Source: Mesorhizobium sp. 131-2-1
GTDB taxonomy: Bacteria > Pseudomonadota > Alphaproteobacteria > Rhizobiales > Rhizobiaceae
Assembly (NCBI RefSeq): GCF_016756535.1
Contig: NZ_AP023247.1
Location: 4,340,501-4,404,500 of the forward strand
Direction of reading: 5' to 3'
Length of the DNA stretch: 64,000 nt
The position numbers and the translations under genes are program-made. The notes beneath the pieces are model-generated. The model had not been told where the DNA came from. It was given only the letters and a program-made list of their open reading frames with translations, and did not search any database. Shown here in pieces: positions 36,824-46,520 of the stretch; position 1 is the first letter of the stretch, and every line of letters begins with the position of its first letter.

Positions 36824-38305
36824 ATGCAGATGTCGAGGCGCAGGCGCCAGGCCTTTCCGATGGAAGCGCTTGCCATCGAGCGGACGGTGGCCGAGCCGAT
36901 CCAGCGCCAGCTCTACCGGCAGATCGCCGCGATGATCCGCGACAAGCGGCTGGCGCCGGGATCGGAGCTGCCCTCCACCCGCGCGCTGGCCGAAGATCTC
37001 GGCCTTGCTCGCAACACCATCGTCGGCGCTTACGACCAGCTGACGACTGAAGGCTATCTCACCAGCCGGCCGGGCGCGCGCGCCATCGTCGTCGACCTGC
37101 CGGCCAGTTCGCCAGGCAAGGACAAGCGCAACGCGTCCACGACCGCCATCCGCCACCCGCTGTCGAAGCGCGGCGAGAGCCTGATGCGCCAGCCCTTCCA
37201 CCACGGCGCGCCCGGGCGCTTCGCCTTCCACCCCGGCATGCCCGACGCGCAGAATTTTCCGTTCGGGGTCTGGGGGCGGCTGCTCGCCCGCCGCGCCACT
37301 TTCGGCGCCGACATGCTCTTCGGCACCTATTATGTCACCGGCCTGCCGGCGTTGAAGGAGGCGATCGCGAGCTATCTGGTGTCGGCACGCGGCGTGCGCT
37401 GCTCGCCGGAGCAGATCGTGGTGACGACCGGCGCCCAGGCCGCCTTCGACCTGCTGGCCCGCCTGCTGCTCGACCCCGGCGACGTGGTGTGGCTGGAGGA
37501 GCCAGGCTATTACGCCGCCAGGGCGACCTTCACCGTGGCCGGCGCCAACATCCTGCCGCTGGCCGTCGACCGCGACGGCTGGCAGATGAACCCGCCCGAG
37601 ATCGCGCCGCGGCTGATCTATGTGACGCCGGCCTGCCAGCATCCGCTCGGGATCACCATGCGCATGGACCAGCGGCTGCGCCTGTTCGAGATCGCCGAGC
37701 GCCACAATTCCTGGATCATCGAGGACGATTTCGACGGCGAGTACCGCTTCCAGGGACGGCCGGTGCCGGCGATCCAGAGCATGGATTACGCCGACCGCGT
37801 CATCTATGTCGGTACCTTCGCCAAGCTCTTGTTCCCGGCTCTCAGGCTGGGCTTCATGGTCCTGCCGCCGGCCCTATGCGAGGGCATTCCGCATGCGCTG
37901 AGCACCACCGGCCAGTTCGCGCCGCTGGTGCTGCAGGCGGCGCTGGCCGACTTCATCGACGAAGGCCATATGAGCCGGCACCTGAAGCGCATGCGCCGCA
38001 TCTATGCCGAGCGGCGCAAGCTGTTCCACGACCTCTTCGCCTTAGAACTCCCCGCCGACGTGACGCTGTCGCCGGCCGAAGCCGGCATCCAGGTGGTCGC
38101 GCATCTGCCGCAGCGTTGCGACGACAGCGCCGTCGTCGAGGCAGCCGACAGGCTCGGCGTCAATGCCTCGCCGCTGTCGAAATACTACTGGTCGACCCCC
38201 GGCAACGGCCTGGTGCTTGGCTACGCCGCCTGCAACAAGGCGCAGACGGAGGTAGGGATACGAAGGTTGCGGCAGGCAATTGAGCGGGTGCGGGCACAGG
38301 GCTGA
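36824..38305 (+). CDS. MocR-type regulator: GntR HTH fused to aminotransferase-like domain
   Basis: A 493-residue PdxR/MocR regulator. N-terminal GntR winged helix: YRQIAAMIRDKRLAPGSELP and TRALAEDLGLARNTIVGAYD. The C-terminal fold-type I aminotransferase-like domain has IIEDDFDGEYRFQG and the PLP lysine in IYVGTFAKLLFPALRLGF. Such regulators bind PLP and often an amino-compound as effector (known). It is divergent from the IolE-headed operon (235-bp spacer), so it probably controls it. The start at 36824 has GGGG eight bases upstream; 36806 is a TTG alternative. Confidence 0.9.
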   Translation: MQMSRRRRQAFPMEALAIERTVAEPIQRQLYRQIAAMIRDKRLAPGSELPSTRALAEDLGLARNTIVGAYDQLTTEGYLTSRPGARAIVVDLPASSPGKDKRNASTTAIRHPLSKRGESLMRQPFHHGAPGRFAFHPGMPDAQNFPFGVWGRLLARRATFGADMLFGTYYVTGLPALKEAIASYLVSARGVRCSPEQIVVTTGAQAAFDLLARLLLDPGDVVWLEEPGYYAARATFTVAGANILPLAVDRDGWQMNPPEIAPRLIYVTPACQHPLGITMRMDQRLRLFEIAERHNSWIIEDDFDGEYRFQGRPVPAIQSMDYADRVIYVGTFAKLLFPALRLGFMVLPPALCEGIPHALSTTGQFAPLVLQAALADFIDEGHMSRHLKRMRRIYAERRKLFHDLFALELPADVTLSPAEAGIQVVAHLPQRCDDSAVVEAADRLGVNASPLSKYYWSTPGNGLVLGYAACNKAQTEVGIRRLRQAIERVRAQG

Positions 38306-38472
38306 CGCTTGGCTGCAAACGGCAGCATGGATCGAGCGCGCGATGCCGCCATGACGGCACGCAGTCAAATGTGAGCGGCTAGACGATGTCAAAATCAGCG
38401 GCGGAGACCATGGCGCACATCCGCACTTCAATGTCTACTTAGCCAAGTCGCAGCACGTCCGCCCCGCGGTGG

Positions 38473-38634
38473 ATGGTCGTGATCGTATGGCTTGCGGTGC
38501 TGATCATGGCTCTGGCCACGATCGGGTTCTTCGCGCAGCGAAAAGCAGTTCGTGGAGCCCGTTCCATGGGCTATAATGTGCGAAGCATTGAGGTACCGGG
38601 ATGCCGGGCTCGCTCGTATCGGTCGTCCCTATGA
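38473..38634 (+). CDS. Possible single-span small membrane protein
   Basis: A 53-codon frame in an otherwise empty 357-bp gap. It opens with a strong hydrophobic segment (MVVIVWLAVLIMALATIGFF) followed by a basic tail (AQRKAVRGARS). The ribosome site (GCGGTGG) is weak. No family recognised; it may be chance, but the hydrophobic run is notable. It ends 28 bases before the flavodoxin gene. Confidence 0.3.
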   Translation: MVVIVWLAVLIMALATIGFFAQRKAVRGARSMGYNVRSIEVPGCRARSYRSSL

Positions 38635-38662
38635 ATGTCTCTTGCGCTGTCGGAGGGACATC

Positions 38663-39202
38663 GTGAACGTCCTGATCGTCTACGGAACGACCGAAGGGCA
38701 GACGGAGAAAATTTCCGCACGGACGGCAACGCATATTCGCGAGCGCGGGCACCAAGTCGAGCTGCTAGATAGCGCAGCGCTCGCATCCGATTTGAAGCTC
38801 GGACACTTCGACGCGTTCTTCATTGCAGCGTCGGTCCACCAGGAGCACCACCAGGAAACCGTCACGAACTTCGTATTTGCGCATCACGAAGCGCTGAACG
38901 CCAAGCCTTCAGCCCTCATATCCGTCAGTCTCTCGGCGGCGCTGGAAGACCAAAAGACGGAAGCTCAAAAATACGTGGATCGCTTCGTCTCCGTGACAGG
39001 GTGGCAACCACGCATGACCCTACTTCTCGGGGGTGCCTTGCGCTTCACCAAGTACGATTGCTTTCAGGAACAGTTCGTAAAATTCGTCGTCATGAAGAGC
39101 GGCGATCCGAGCCAAGAGCGCGATCACGAATTCACTGACTGGAACGCACTCGCCACCTTCTCTGATCGATTTCTTGAGATGGCTAAACAAGGAGGTGCCT
39201 GA
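38663..39202 (+). CDS. Flavodoxin-domain protein (HemG-like)
   Basis: A 179-residue protein starting at a GTG with CGGAGGGA in front. NVLIVYGTTEGQTEKISART is the FMN phosphate-binding loop; DAFFIAASVHQEHHQETVTN and LLLGGALRFTKYDCF follow the layout of menaquinone-dependent protoporphyrinogen oxidase HemG and related flavodoxins. Cytosolic FMN protein. Whether it acts in haem synthesis is unproven; the next gene is a PNPOx-fold flavoprotein, suggesting a small flavin pair. Confidence 0.82.
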   Translation: MNVLIVYGTTEGQTEKISARTATHIRERGHQVELLDSAALASDLKLGHFDAFFIAASVHQEHHQETVTNFVFAHHEALNAKPSALISVSLSAALEDQKTEAQKYVDRFVSVTGWQPRMTLLLGGALRFTKYDCFQEQFVKFVVMKSGDPSQERDHEFTDWNALATFSDRFLEMAKQGGA

Positions 39203-39367
39203 GTTTGGCGCAGCCTGCATCGGCGCACCCTTCGCCGTATTTGCCGGCGTGGCGCATGGAACGTGGCGTATAGCGCGAGCGATCGCGAACCTCGTGGAAA
39301 CAAGAAGACCACTTCCGCGGCATCGAGATGCACCGAGTGGAGCTGGCTCTTTCACCAAGGAAGTCCG

Positions 39368-39817
39368 GTGATCATCAGTGAGATGACAGCACAAGAATGC
39401 AGGAAGCACCTGGCCGCAAGCAGGGTCGGGCGCCTCGCTTGCGCAAGAGACGGGATGCCGTACGTCGTGCCAATCAGCTTTGTTTACGAGAACGGCCACA
39501 TCTACAGCTTCTCCCTGATCGGTCACAAGGTCTGGGCGATGCGGGCAAATCCTCAGGTTTGCTTCGAAGTCGACGAGATTGCCAACCCTCGCAGTTGGTG
39601 GAGTGTCGTTGCCTTCGGTCGCTACGAAGAACTCGCCGAAGCTGGCTCCCGGCAGAATGAGCGCGACCACGCATGGTCGCTGTTGCAGAAAGCGCGCCCC
39701 AACTGGTGGGAACCCGGCAGCGAGACACCTCACTCCGAGGACGAGGTGGCCAGTCCGCCTCACCTCTTCTTCCGCATCAACATCGAGAAGATCACTGGCC
39801 GTCGTGCCCTCGTCTGA
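39368..39817 (+). CDS. Pyridoxamine 5'-phosphate oxidase-like flavin-binding protein
   Basis: A 149-residue split-barrel protein. Seen: LAASRVGRLACARDGMPYVV and PISFVYENGHIYSFSLIGHK, then CFEVDEIANPRSWWSVVAFG, the pattern of the PNPOx-related FMN/F420 proteins often induced with the general stress response. Start taken as GTG 39368 with AAGGAAG in front; ATG 39383 is an alternative. The 3' end overlaps the convergent MscS gene by 26 bases. Function unknown. Confidence 0.82.
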   Translation: MIISEMTAQECRKHLAASRVGRLACARDGMPYVVPISFVYENGHIYSFSLIGHKVWAMRANPQVCFEVDEIANPRSWWSVVAFGRYEELAEAGSRQNERDHAWSLLQKARPNWWEPGSETPHSEDEVASPPHLFFRINIEKITGRRALV

Positions 39818-41099
39818 CCGGCCCGCCCTCTCTCATGATGATTTCGCGACGCGGATACGGAATGCTGATGCCGTTGGCCTTGAACGTATCCCACAGCGCC
39901 AGCAGCACCTTGCCGCGCACGTTGGTCAGGCCTTGCTGGGGGTCGCGGATCCAGAAGCGCAGGACGAAGTTCAGCGAGGAGTCGCCGAAGTCGGTCAGCC
40001 AACAGACCGGCCGCCGGTCGGCCTCGACCCGGCCTACGCTGATCGCGGCTTCTATCGCCAGTTCGCTGACCTTGTGCGGGTCGGCGTCGTAGGAGACGCC
40101 GAAATTCACGTCGAGCCGCACGAGGTTGTCGCTGAACGACCAGTTGATGACCCTCTGGGTGATGAAATCCTCGTTGGGGATCAGGAATTCGCGGCCGTCG
40201 CGCGTCACCACGGAGACGAAGCGCGCCCGCAACTCGCGGATCCAGCCGAATGTGCCTTCGAGCGAAATGGTGTCGCCGGGTTTGATCGACTTGTCGAGCA
40301 GGATGATCACGCCGGAGACGAAGTTGGAGACGACCTTCTGCAGCCCGAAAGCGAGACCGACGCCGATGGCGCCGGAAAACACCGTCAGCGCCGTCAGGTC
40401 GAGGCCGACGGCCGAAAGCGCGACGCCGCCCGCCACCAGCACGAGGCCGATCTTGGCCACCTTGCCGACGAGGACGCGGATCGACGGCGTCAGCTCCTCG
40501 GAGAGGCGGACACGTTCGTCGATGTAGTTGCCGATGACCACCGCAAGCCAGACCGTGGCGACCAAAAGCAGTGCTGCCTTCAGCACCACCAGCGCCGAAA
40601 GGCGAACCGCGCCGAGCGGGATTGCGAGGCTGTCGAGGAAGGTGGCTGCGTCGTCGCTGACGTGCAGGATGACAAGGGCCGCGTAGATCCAGGCCAGCCA
40701 GCCAAGTGTGCGCGCGACGAGCCGGTTGCGGATGATGCGCGACAGCACCGCCGCGAACAGCCACGCCAGCGAGAGCAGGAGCACAACGTGGATGAGATGG
40801 GTGCGGCTTGGCCAGGTGACGGCGCGCAGGAGGCTAAGCGCGGCAAACAGGAAGAGCGTGAACAGTATCCAGTCGGTGCGCCGCAGCAGGGCGATCACCA
40901 CCCTTAGCAGCCCGGGATGGCCTTTGATCTGGCGCGCATGGCCCTCCACCAGCGGCTCGACCCGCAGCGCGGCGAGCTTCGCCACCGCAAACAGCGCGGC
41001 GATGATGCCGACCTGATAGACGAACCATGGTGTGGCGGCATAGTCGAACCATCCGCCGGCCCAGGCCAGCGATCTATCGATGGCGTCGCGAAAATCCAT
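39792..41099 (-). CDS. Mechanosensitive ion channel, MscS family
   Basis: A 435-residue membrane protein. Several N-terminal helices lead to the pore helix and beta domain: LTALTVFSGAIGVGLAFGLQ, KVVSNFVSGVIILLDKSIKP, GDTISLEGTFGWIRELRARF and IPNEDFITQRVINWS are the MscS signature. Opens on membrane tension to release solutes in hypo-osmotic shock. The start at 41099 (MDFRDAIDRS) was chosen by the family N-terminus. Divergent from the ATPase gene. Confidence 0.93.
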   Translation of the reverse strand: MDFRDAIDRSLAWAGGWFDYAATPWFVYQVGIIAALFAVAKLAALRVEPLVEGHARQIKGHPGLLRVVIALLRRTDWILFTLFLFAALSLLRAVTWPSRTHLIHVVLLLSLAWLFAAVLSRIIRNRLVARTLGWLAWIYAALVILHVSDDAATFLDSLAIPLGAVRLSALVVLKAALLLVATVWLAVVIGNYIDERVRLSEELTPSIRVLVGKVAKIGLVLVAGGVALSAVGLDLTALTVFSGAIGVGLAFGLQKVVSNFVSGVIILLDKSIKPGDTISLEGTFGWIRELRARFVSVVTRDGREFLIPNEDFITQRVINWSFSDNLVRLDVNFGVSYDADPHKVSELAIEAAISVGRVEADRRPVCWLTDFGDSSLNFVLRFWIRDPQQGLTNVRGKVLLALWDTFKANGISIPYPRREIIMREGGPVRRGHDGQ

Positions 41100-41322
41100 T
41101 TGCCACGACCACTTGGCCAAGGAACTGCAACTTGCGGTCCACAATGTCGCCGGCCTTGGGAATGGTCAAGCCAAGCTTGGCTTGGGCGCGCTCGGGGTTT
41201 TCGCGGCCAGGAGTGGACGGCCACGGAAGACCTGGGGAACAAGGGGCGTTCGCCGCCCGGCGCGCTCGACCGGGCGCGCCCGGGTTGATAAGCCCCACAG
41301 GGAAACTTTTTCGAGTCGATAG

Positions 41323-42819
41323 ATGACGGTTGCGATCGAGATGGGCGAGACGAGCGCGGGGGCCATGGCGGCCCTCGACCTCGAGGAGCTTTTGGCGACC
41401 CGACTTCTGGTCCAGGGCAATTCCGGCTCCGGCAAGTCGCATCTGCTGCGCCGGCTGCTCGAACAGAGCGCGCCCTGGGTGCAGCAGACCATCATCGACC
41501 CCGAAGGTGACTTCGTCTCGCTCGCCGAGCGGTTCGGCCATCTGGTGATCGATGCCGAGGAGCACACCGAGCGCGGTCTGCAGGCGGCCGGCGAGCGGGC
41601 GCGTATCCACCGCGTCTCCACCGTGCTCAACCTCGAAGGCCTCGACGCCGAGAACCAGATGCGGCGCGCTGCGGCCTTCCTCGGCGGACTGTTCGAGGTC
41701 GCGCGCGACCACTGGTACCCGATGCTGGTGGTGGTGGACGAGGCGCAGCTCTTCGCGCCGGCGGTGGCGGGCGAGGTTTCGGACGAGGCGCGAAAGCTCT
41801 CGCTCGGCGCCATGACCAACCTGATGTGCCGCGGCCGCAAGCGCGGGCTCGCCGGCATCATCGCCACGCAGCGGCTGGCGAAGCTTGCCAAGAACGTCGC
41901 GGCGGAAGCCTCCAACTTCCTGATGGGCCGCACCTTCCTCGACATCGACATGGCGCGCGCCGCCGACCTGCTCGGCATGGAGCGGCGGCAGGCCGAGGCC
42001 TTCCGCGACCTCGAACGCGGGCAGTTCATGGCGCTGGGTCCGGCGCTGTCGCGCCGGCCGCTCGGCCTGCGCATCGGCCCGACCGATACGAGCCCGCGCA
42101 ACGGCACGCCGCGGCTGATGCCGCTGCCGGAAGCTGCGTTGGAAGATGCGCGCGCGATCATCCTCGCCGCGCCGCCGCCCGAGACGGTGCGGCCGCAGCG
42201 CCGGGCACCCTCGCCCGACCTGCTCGACCAGCTGATGGCGGCGAAGTCGGCGGCGCTGGAGATCCGCCCCGAGCCAACGGGCGCGGCGCCGAGCGCCGAG
42301 GACCTCGCCGAGCGGCGCGAGCGCATGGACCGCGTGCTCGGCGCCGTGCTCGCCGAACCCGACGCCGGCTTCCGCGTCATCGGCGTGCTCTACCAGGAGT
42401 TCGTCGTCCGCTGCCGCATCGAGGGCCTCGCCTCGGTCGTGCCGGACCTTGCCGAGTTCCGCCGCATGCTGACGCGGGCTCGGGCCGGGCTCGGCTCCGA
42501 GATGGCCGAGGACGACGCTTGGCGCGACGTCTCGGTGCGCGCCTCGCTGCTACCCGAGGACATGCAGGGCGTGTTCATGATGATCGCCCGCGCGGCCAAG
42601 GAGGCGCGGCCCTGCCCCAGCGACGCGGCGATCGCACGCGCCTACGGCTCGCATTCGCTGCGCCGCGCGCGCCGCCTGCTCACCTATATCGAGGAGCAGG
42701 GCCTGATCGTCTGCCAGGTCGACGGCACCGGCCGGCGGACGGTGACCCTGGTCGAACTCGCCTGGGCGACGGCGCCGGGCGACCCCAATGCCGAGGAAGC
42801 GGAGCCGGTCGGTTCGTGA
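41323..42819 (+). CDS. HerA/VirB4-like ATP-binding protein
   Basis: A 498-residue P-loop ATPase. Walker A is QGNSGSGKSHLLRRLLEQ, followed by IIDPEGDFVSLAERFGH typical of the HerA/FtsK superfamily, and Walker B is MLVVVDEAQLFAP. The arginine-rich RGRKRGLAGIIATQRLAKLA is a HerA-type sensor. The C-terminal third has no clear domain, although SLRRARRLLTYIEEQGLIVC looks like a winged helix. No NurA nuclease is adjacent. Role in DNA processing or defence is possible, unproven. Confidence 0.82.
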   Translation: MTVAIEMGETSAGAMAALDLEELLATRLLVQGNSGSGKSHLLRRLLEQSAPWVQQTIIDPEGDFVSLAERFGHLVIDAEEHTERGLQAAGERARIHRVSTVLNLEGLDAENQMRRAAAFLGGLFEVARDHWYPMLVVVDEAQLFAPAVAGEVSDEARKLSLGAMTNLMCRGRKRGLAGIIATQRLAKLAKNVAAEASNFLMGRTFLDIDMARAADLLGMERRQAEAFRDLERGQFMALGPALSRRPLGLRIGPTDTSPRNGTPRLMPLPEAALEDARAIILAAPPPETVRPQRRAPSPDLLDQLMAAKSAALEIRPEPTGAAPSAEDLAERRERMDRVLGAVLAEPDAGFRVIGVLYQEFVVRCRIEGLASVVPDLAEFRRMLTRARAGLGSEMAEDDAWRDVSVRASLLPEDMQGVFMMIARAAKEARPCPSDAAIARAYGSHSLRRARRLLTYIEEQGLIVCQVDGTGRRTVTLVELAWATAPGDPNAEEAEPVGS

Positions 42820-42823
42820 AAAA

Positions 42824-42849
42824 GGCAAGGCCCCTTGCGGGGCCCTGCC
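42824..42849 (-). terminator. Rho-independent terminator of the ribose-type ABC operon
   Basis: An 11-base stem with one mismatch (42824-42834 with 42839-42849, four-base loop) is followed by five T on the minus strand. It lies 28 bases after the stop of the minus-strand binding-protein gene. It may also serve the convergent ATPase gene. Confidence 0.85.
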
Positions 42850-42877
42850 GTATCGCCATCGGGGCTTGCGCCCTGCC

Positions 42878-43864
42878 CTATTTGCCCATCAGCTGCTTGG
42901 CGTTCTCGGCGGTGATCGCCGTCGTCTCTACCGTCACCGTCGGCTCCACCGAGGTCGCGCAGTCGAGCAGGATCTTCTTCGACATCTCGATCGCTTCCTT
43001 GGCGCCGGTCGGATAGGTGAAGGTTGCCGCCCAGTCGCCCTTGGCCACGGCCTCGATGCCGCCCGCCGGACCCGGCAGGCCGTCGGTGCCAATGATCTTG
43101 ACGTCCTTGCCGGCGCCCTTGGCGGCCAGCAGCGCGCCCGCCGCCATCATGTCGTTCGAGGCGTAGAGCACCTTGATGTCGGGATGCGCCTGCAGCATGG
43201 CGGCAAAGGCGGTCTGGGCTTTGTCCGGGACCCAGTCGGCGGCTTGCTCGGCGACGACCCGGATCTTGGCGTTCTCCTTCACGCCGTCCTTGAAGCCGTT
43301 CAGCCGTTCCACCGCCGGCGTCGAGCTCGGCAGGCCTTCCAGCACCGCCGTCTCGCCGCCATCGGGCAGCAGCGTCTTTGCCGTGTACTTGCCGGCTTCG
43401 AGCGCGATCTTGTAGTTGTCTCCGCCGATGAAGGCCGTGTAGTCCTTGCCGGGGTCGCCGACCGTCTTGCGGTCGAGCTCGATCACCGGAATGCCGGCAT
43501 CCATGGCGCGCTTCACGGCCGGCGTCAGCGGTGCCGCCTCGAAGGGCGAGATCAGCAGGATATCGACCTTCTGGGTGATGAAGTTGTCGACCTGCGAGGT
43601 CTGCGTGTTGACGTTGCCGGCGCCGTCGGCGATCTGCAGCGTAAAGCCCGGCACATCCTTGGCCGCCGCCGTCAGCTCGTCATTGACGTGCTGGCGATAG
43701 GGCTCGGCGTTGTTGGCCTGCGAAAAGCCGATGACGAACTGACCGTCCTTGGCGCAGGCCTTGACCAGCGGCTCGGCGGCCTGGGCGCTGCCGGCGATAC
43801 ACAGGCCGGCGCCTGCCAGAAGCGCGGCCCGAAGGACGCGCGATCCTCTCAACGTGGTTCTCAT
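42878..43864 (-). CDS. Sugar ABC transporter substrate-binding protein (ribose type)
   Basis: A 328-residue periplasmic binding protein. Signal peptide LRAALLAGAGLCIAGSAQAA; mature blocks FVIGFSQANNAEPYRQHVND, VDILLISPFEAAPLTPAVKR, ELDRKTVGDPGKDYTAFIGG and VLYASNDMMAAGALLAAKGA are the RbsB/peripla_BP_4 pattern. The ATG at 43864 has GAGGAGGAGA in front. Last gene of the operon after LacI, ATPase and permease. The sugar is not predictable. Confidence 0.91.
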   Translation of the reverse strand: MRTTLRGSRVLRAALLAGAGLCIAGSAQAAEPLVKACAKDGQFVIGFSQANNAEPYRQHVNDELTAAAKDVPGFTLQIADGAGNVNTQTSQVDNFITQKVDILLISPFEAAPLTPAVKRAMDAGIPVIELDRKTVGDPGKDYTAFIGGDNYKIALEAGKYTAKTLLPDGGETAVLEGLPSSTPAVERLNGFKDGVKENAKIRVVAEQAADWVPDKAQTAFAAMLQAHPDIKVLYASNDMMAAGALLAAKGAGKDVKIIGTDGLPGPAGGIEAVAKGDWAATFTYPTGAKEAIEMSKKILLDCATSVEPTVTVETTAITAENAKQLMGK

Positions 43865-43944
43865 GCTCACTCTCCTCCTCGTCTGGCCGGGGGCGGACAG
43901 ACCTGTTGGTTTCAGTCTCCGGTGTATGCTTGCCGCCTGGCCTC

Positions 43945-45003
43945 CTACCTGCCCAATCCCTCGCGGCGGCGAACGAGGGATTGAAGCACTGCCGCCAGCA
44001 CGATGATCGCTGCGGTCGCGAGCAGCTGCGTGGCGGGGGTGATGTTGTTGAGCTGAAGGATGTTGGCCAAAGCGCCGAGCATGATCGTGCCGGCGACCGT
44101 GCCGACCATCGAGCCGGCGCCGCCGAACAGGCTGGTGCCACCGATGACAACGGCGGCGATCGCCGTCAGCTCATAGCCCATGCCGTCATTGGCGCTGCCG
44201 AAATTGAACTGGCCGGCGTGCACGATACCGGCTAGGGCGGAGGCAAAGCCGGTGATGGCGTAGACCGCGATCTTCACCATCGACACCGGCACGCCGGAAA
44301 TGCGCGCGGCGCGCTCGTTGCCGCCGACGGCGAAGACATAGCGGCCGAAGCGCGTGGTGTTGAGCACCACGGTGGCGATTGCGGCAAAGACGATGAAGAC
44401 GATGGTCGCCACCGGCACCGTGTTGTCAAATAGGCGCTCGCCCAGCACCGCGAACACCGGCGGCGCCAGGCCCGGCCCATCGCCATAGGAGATGTTGATG
44501 TACTGGTTGCCGGAAACGATGAGCGCAAGCCCGCGCGCCGCCTGCAGGCCGGCAAGCGTGACGATGAACGGCTCCAGCCGGAAGCGGGTGGAAATCGTGC
44601 CCTGGACGATGCCGAAGGCGATGCCCATGGCGAGCACGGCCAAAATGGTCGGGATCAGCCCGAAGCCGCCGGAGATCATCATCGTCGCGGTGACGACGCT
44701 GGAGAGGCCGAGCACGGCGCCAACCGACAGATCGATGCCGGCGGTGATGATGACGAAGGTCATGCCAATGGCGATGATGCCGGTCTCCGACACGGCGCGC
44801 ACGATGTTGGCGATGTTGTCGGGGTTGAGGAACAGGATCTCGCCGTGCCGCCTGGGCGAGAAGATGATGCCGCCGATCGCCACCAGCACCAGGCCGATCA
44901 GGCTCTGGAAGCGCACGACGAGCGCCAGAGGGTCGACGCGCCTCGCCGCTGGAGCAGTGGGTACCGAAGGGCTTGCGGCCACCGAAATCTTCTGGTCCGA
45001 CAT
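43945..45003 (-). CDS. Sugar ABC transporter permease (RbsC/BPD_transp_2 type)
   Basis: A 352-residue membrane permease. The motif ITAGIDLSVGAVLGLSSVVT and the later AVGGNERAARISGVPVSMVK are diagnostic of RbsC-like CUT2 permeases, as is AVVIGGTSLFGGAGSMVGTV. It overlaps the ATPase gene by one base. In CUT2 systems a single permease gene forms the homodimeric pore. Confidence 0.92.
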   Translation of the reverse strand: MSDQKISVAASPSVPTAPAARRVDPLALVVRFQSLIGLVLVAIGGIIFSPRRHGEILFLNPDNIANIVRAVSETGIIAIGMTFVIITAGIDLSVGAVLGLSSVVTATMMISGGFGLIPTILAVLAMGIAFGIVQGTISTRFRLEPFIVTLAGLQAARGLALIVSGNQYINISYGDGPGLAPPVFAVLGERLFDNTVPVATIVFIVFAAIATVVLNTTRFGRYVFAVGGNERAARISGVPVSMVKIAVYAITGFASALAGIVHAGQFNFGSANDGMGYELTAIAAVVIGGTSLFGGAGSMVGTVAGTIMLGALANILQLNNITPATQLLATAAIIVLAAVLQSLVRRREGLGR

Positions 45004-46520
45004 CAGGCCTCCCTGCCGTTTGCCGCGGCAAGCACCGTGTGCTCGTCGACGCCGCCGATGAATTCCGCCACATTGCGCCCCTGGCGCAGCACCACGATCC
45101 GGTCGCAGAGCCCAATCAGCTCCGGCATCTCGCTGGAGGCGACCAGGATGCCCAGCCCCTGCGTGGCGAGGGCTCTCAGCCGCGCGTAAATCTCGCCCTT
45201 GGCGCCGACATCGACGCCGCGCGTCGGCTCGTCGAGAAGCAGCAGGCGCGGACTACCGAGGATTTCCTTGGCCAGCACCACCTTCTGCTGGTTGCCGCCG
45301 GAAAGCGCGCCGACCGATATGTCCGGGTTCTTCGGGCGGATGTCGAACTGGCCGAAGGATTGTTTCACCGCATCCGCCTGGCGGCGCGGCGACATCAGCC
45401 CGGCCGGCGAGATGCGGCGGATCACCGACATCACCAGATTGAGGCCGACGGCCATGCGCAGCATCAGGCCGCTGCCGCGCCGGTCGTCGGTGACGAAGGC
45501 GATGCCGGCGTCGCGCGCGGCCTTGATGGACTCGAGCTTCACCGGCCTTCCGTCGACCGCGACTTCACCCTCCCAGCGGCCGGCAAGGCCGGTGCCGTAG
45601 AGCGCGCTGAGCAGCTCGGTGCGCCCTGCCCCCATGATGCCGGCAAGCCCGACGATCTCGCCTTCCCTCACCTCTAGCGATACACCGCTCGGCGGCTGCC
45701 AGCCGGCGCTCTCACGGGCGAGCCTGAAGCTGGCATCCTTGAGGCTGAGCAGCGTCTTGCCGGCGCTCCTGGCGCGTTTGGGATAGAGCTCGTCCAGCGA
45801 GCGCCCGACGAGCAGCCGCACCAGCTCGGCCTGCGGCGCGTGCGGTTCGGTGATGCCGGCGACGCGGCCGTCGCGCATCACCGTCACGCGGTCGGCGATC
45901 TCGGGCACCTCCTCGAGGCGATGCGAGATGTAGACGATGCCGACACCGGTCGCGGCGAGCTTCCTCATGATGTCGAACAAGCGCTCGACCTCGCCGACGG
46001 TGAGTGCCGCCGTCGGCTCGTCCATGATCAGCACGCGCGACGCATAGGACAGCGCCTTGACGATCGCCACAACCTGGCGCTGGCCGATCGACAGGTCGGC
46101 GACCAGCCGCGCCGGGTCGATGGCGAGCTCGATCGCCTCCAGCCGCTTTTTCGCCTCGCGGCGCATCGCCGGCACATCGAGCAGGCCGCCCGGCCGCATC
46201 AGCTCGCGGCCGAGGAAGAGGTTCGCCGCGACGTCGAGCGAGGGCACGAGGTCGAGCTCCTGGAAGATGGTGGCGATGCCGGCCGCCTGCGCCTCGCGCG
46301 GGTTGCTGAAGGCTACCTGCTTGCCGTCGATCCGGATTTCGCCCTCGTCCGGCGCGTAGACGCCCGACAGAAGATTCATCAGCGTCGACTTGCCGGCGCC
46401 GTTCTCGCCTAGCAGCGCGTGGATCTCGCCGGGTTTGAGGTCGAAGTCGACGCCGCGCAGCGCCTGCACGCCGCCGAAATGCTTCACGGCACCGGTGACG
46501 GAAAGAAGCGGCGCGCTCAT
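45003..46520 (-). CDS. Sugar ABC transporter ATPase, two NBDs (RbsA type)
   Basis: A 505-residue duplicated ATPase. First domain: [40 protein letters not shown] and [12 protein letters not shown]. Second domain: [20 protein letters not shown] (degenerate P-loop), [16 protein letters not shown] and [20 protein letters not shown]. This is the CUT2 arrangement. The start at 46520 ([17 protein letters not shown]) overlaps the LacI stop by four bases. Confidence 0.94.
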   Translation of the reverse strand: MSAPLLSVTGAVKHFGGVQALRGVDFDLKPGEIHALLGENGAGKSTLMNLLSGVYAPDEGEIRIDGKQVAFSNPREAQAAGIATIFQELDLVPSLDVAANLFLGRELMRPGGLLDVPAMRREAKKRLEAIELAIDPARLVADLSIGQRQVVAIVKALSYASRVLIMDEPTAALTVGEVERLFDIMRKLAATGVGIVYISHRLEEVPEIADRVTVMRDGRVAGITEPHAPQAELVRLLVGRSLDELYPKRARSAGKTLLSLKDASFRLARESAGWQPPSGVSLEVREGEIVGLAGIMGAGRTELLSALYGTGLAGRWEGEVAVDGRPVKLESIKAARDAGIAFVTDDRRGSGLMLRMAVGLNLVMSVIRRISPAGLMSPRRQADAVKQSFGQFDIRPKNPDISVGALSGGNQQKVVLAKEILGSPRLLLLDEPTRGVDVGAKGEIYARLRALATQGLGILVASSEMPELIGLCDRIVVLRQGRNVAEFIGGVDEHTVLAAANGREA

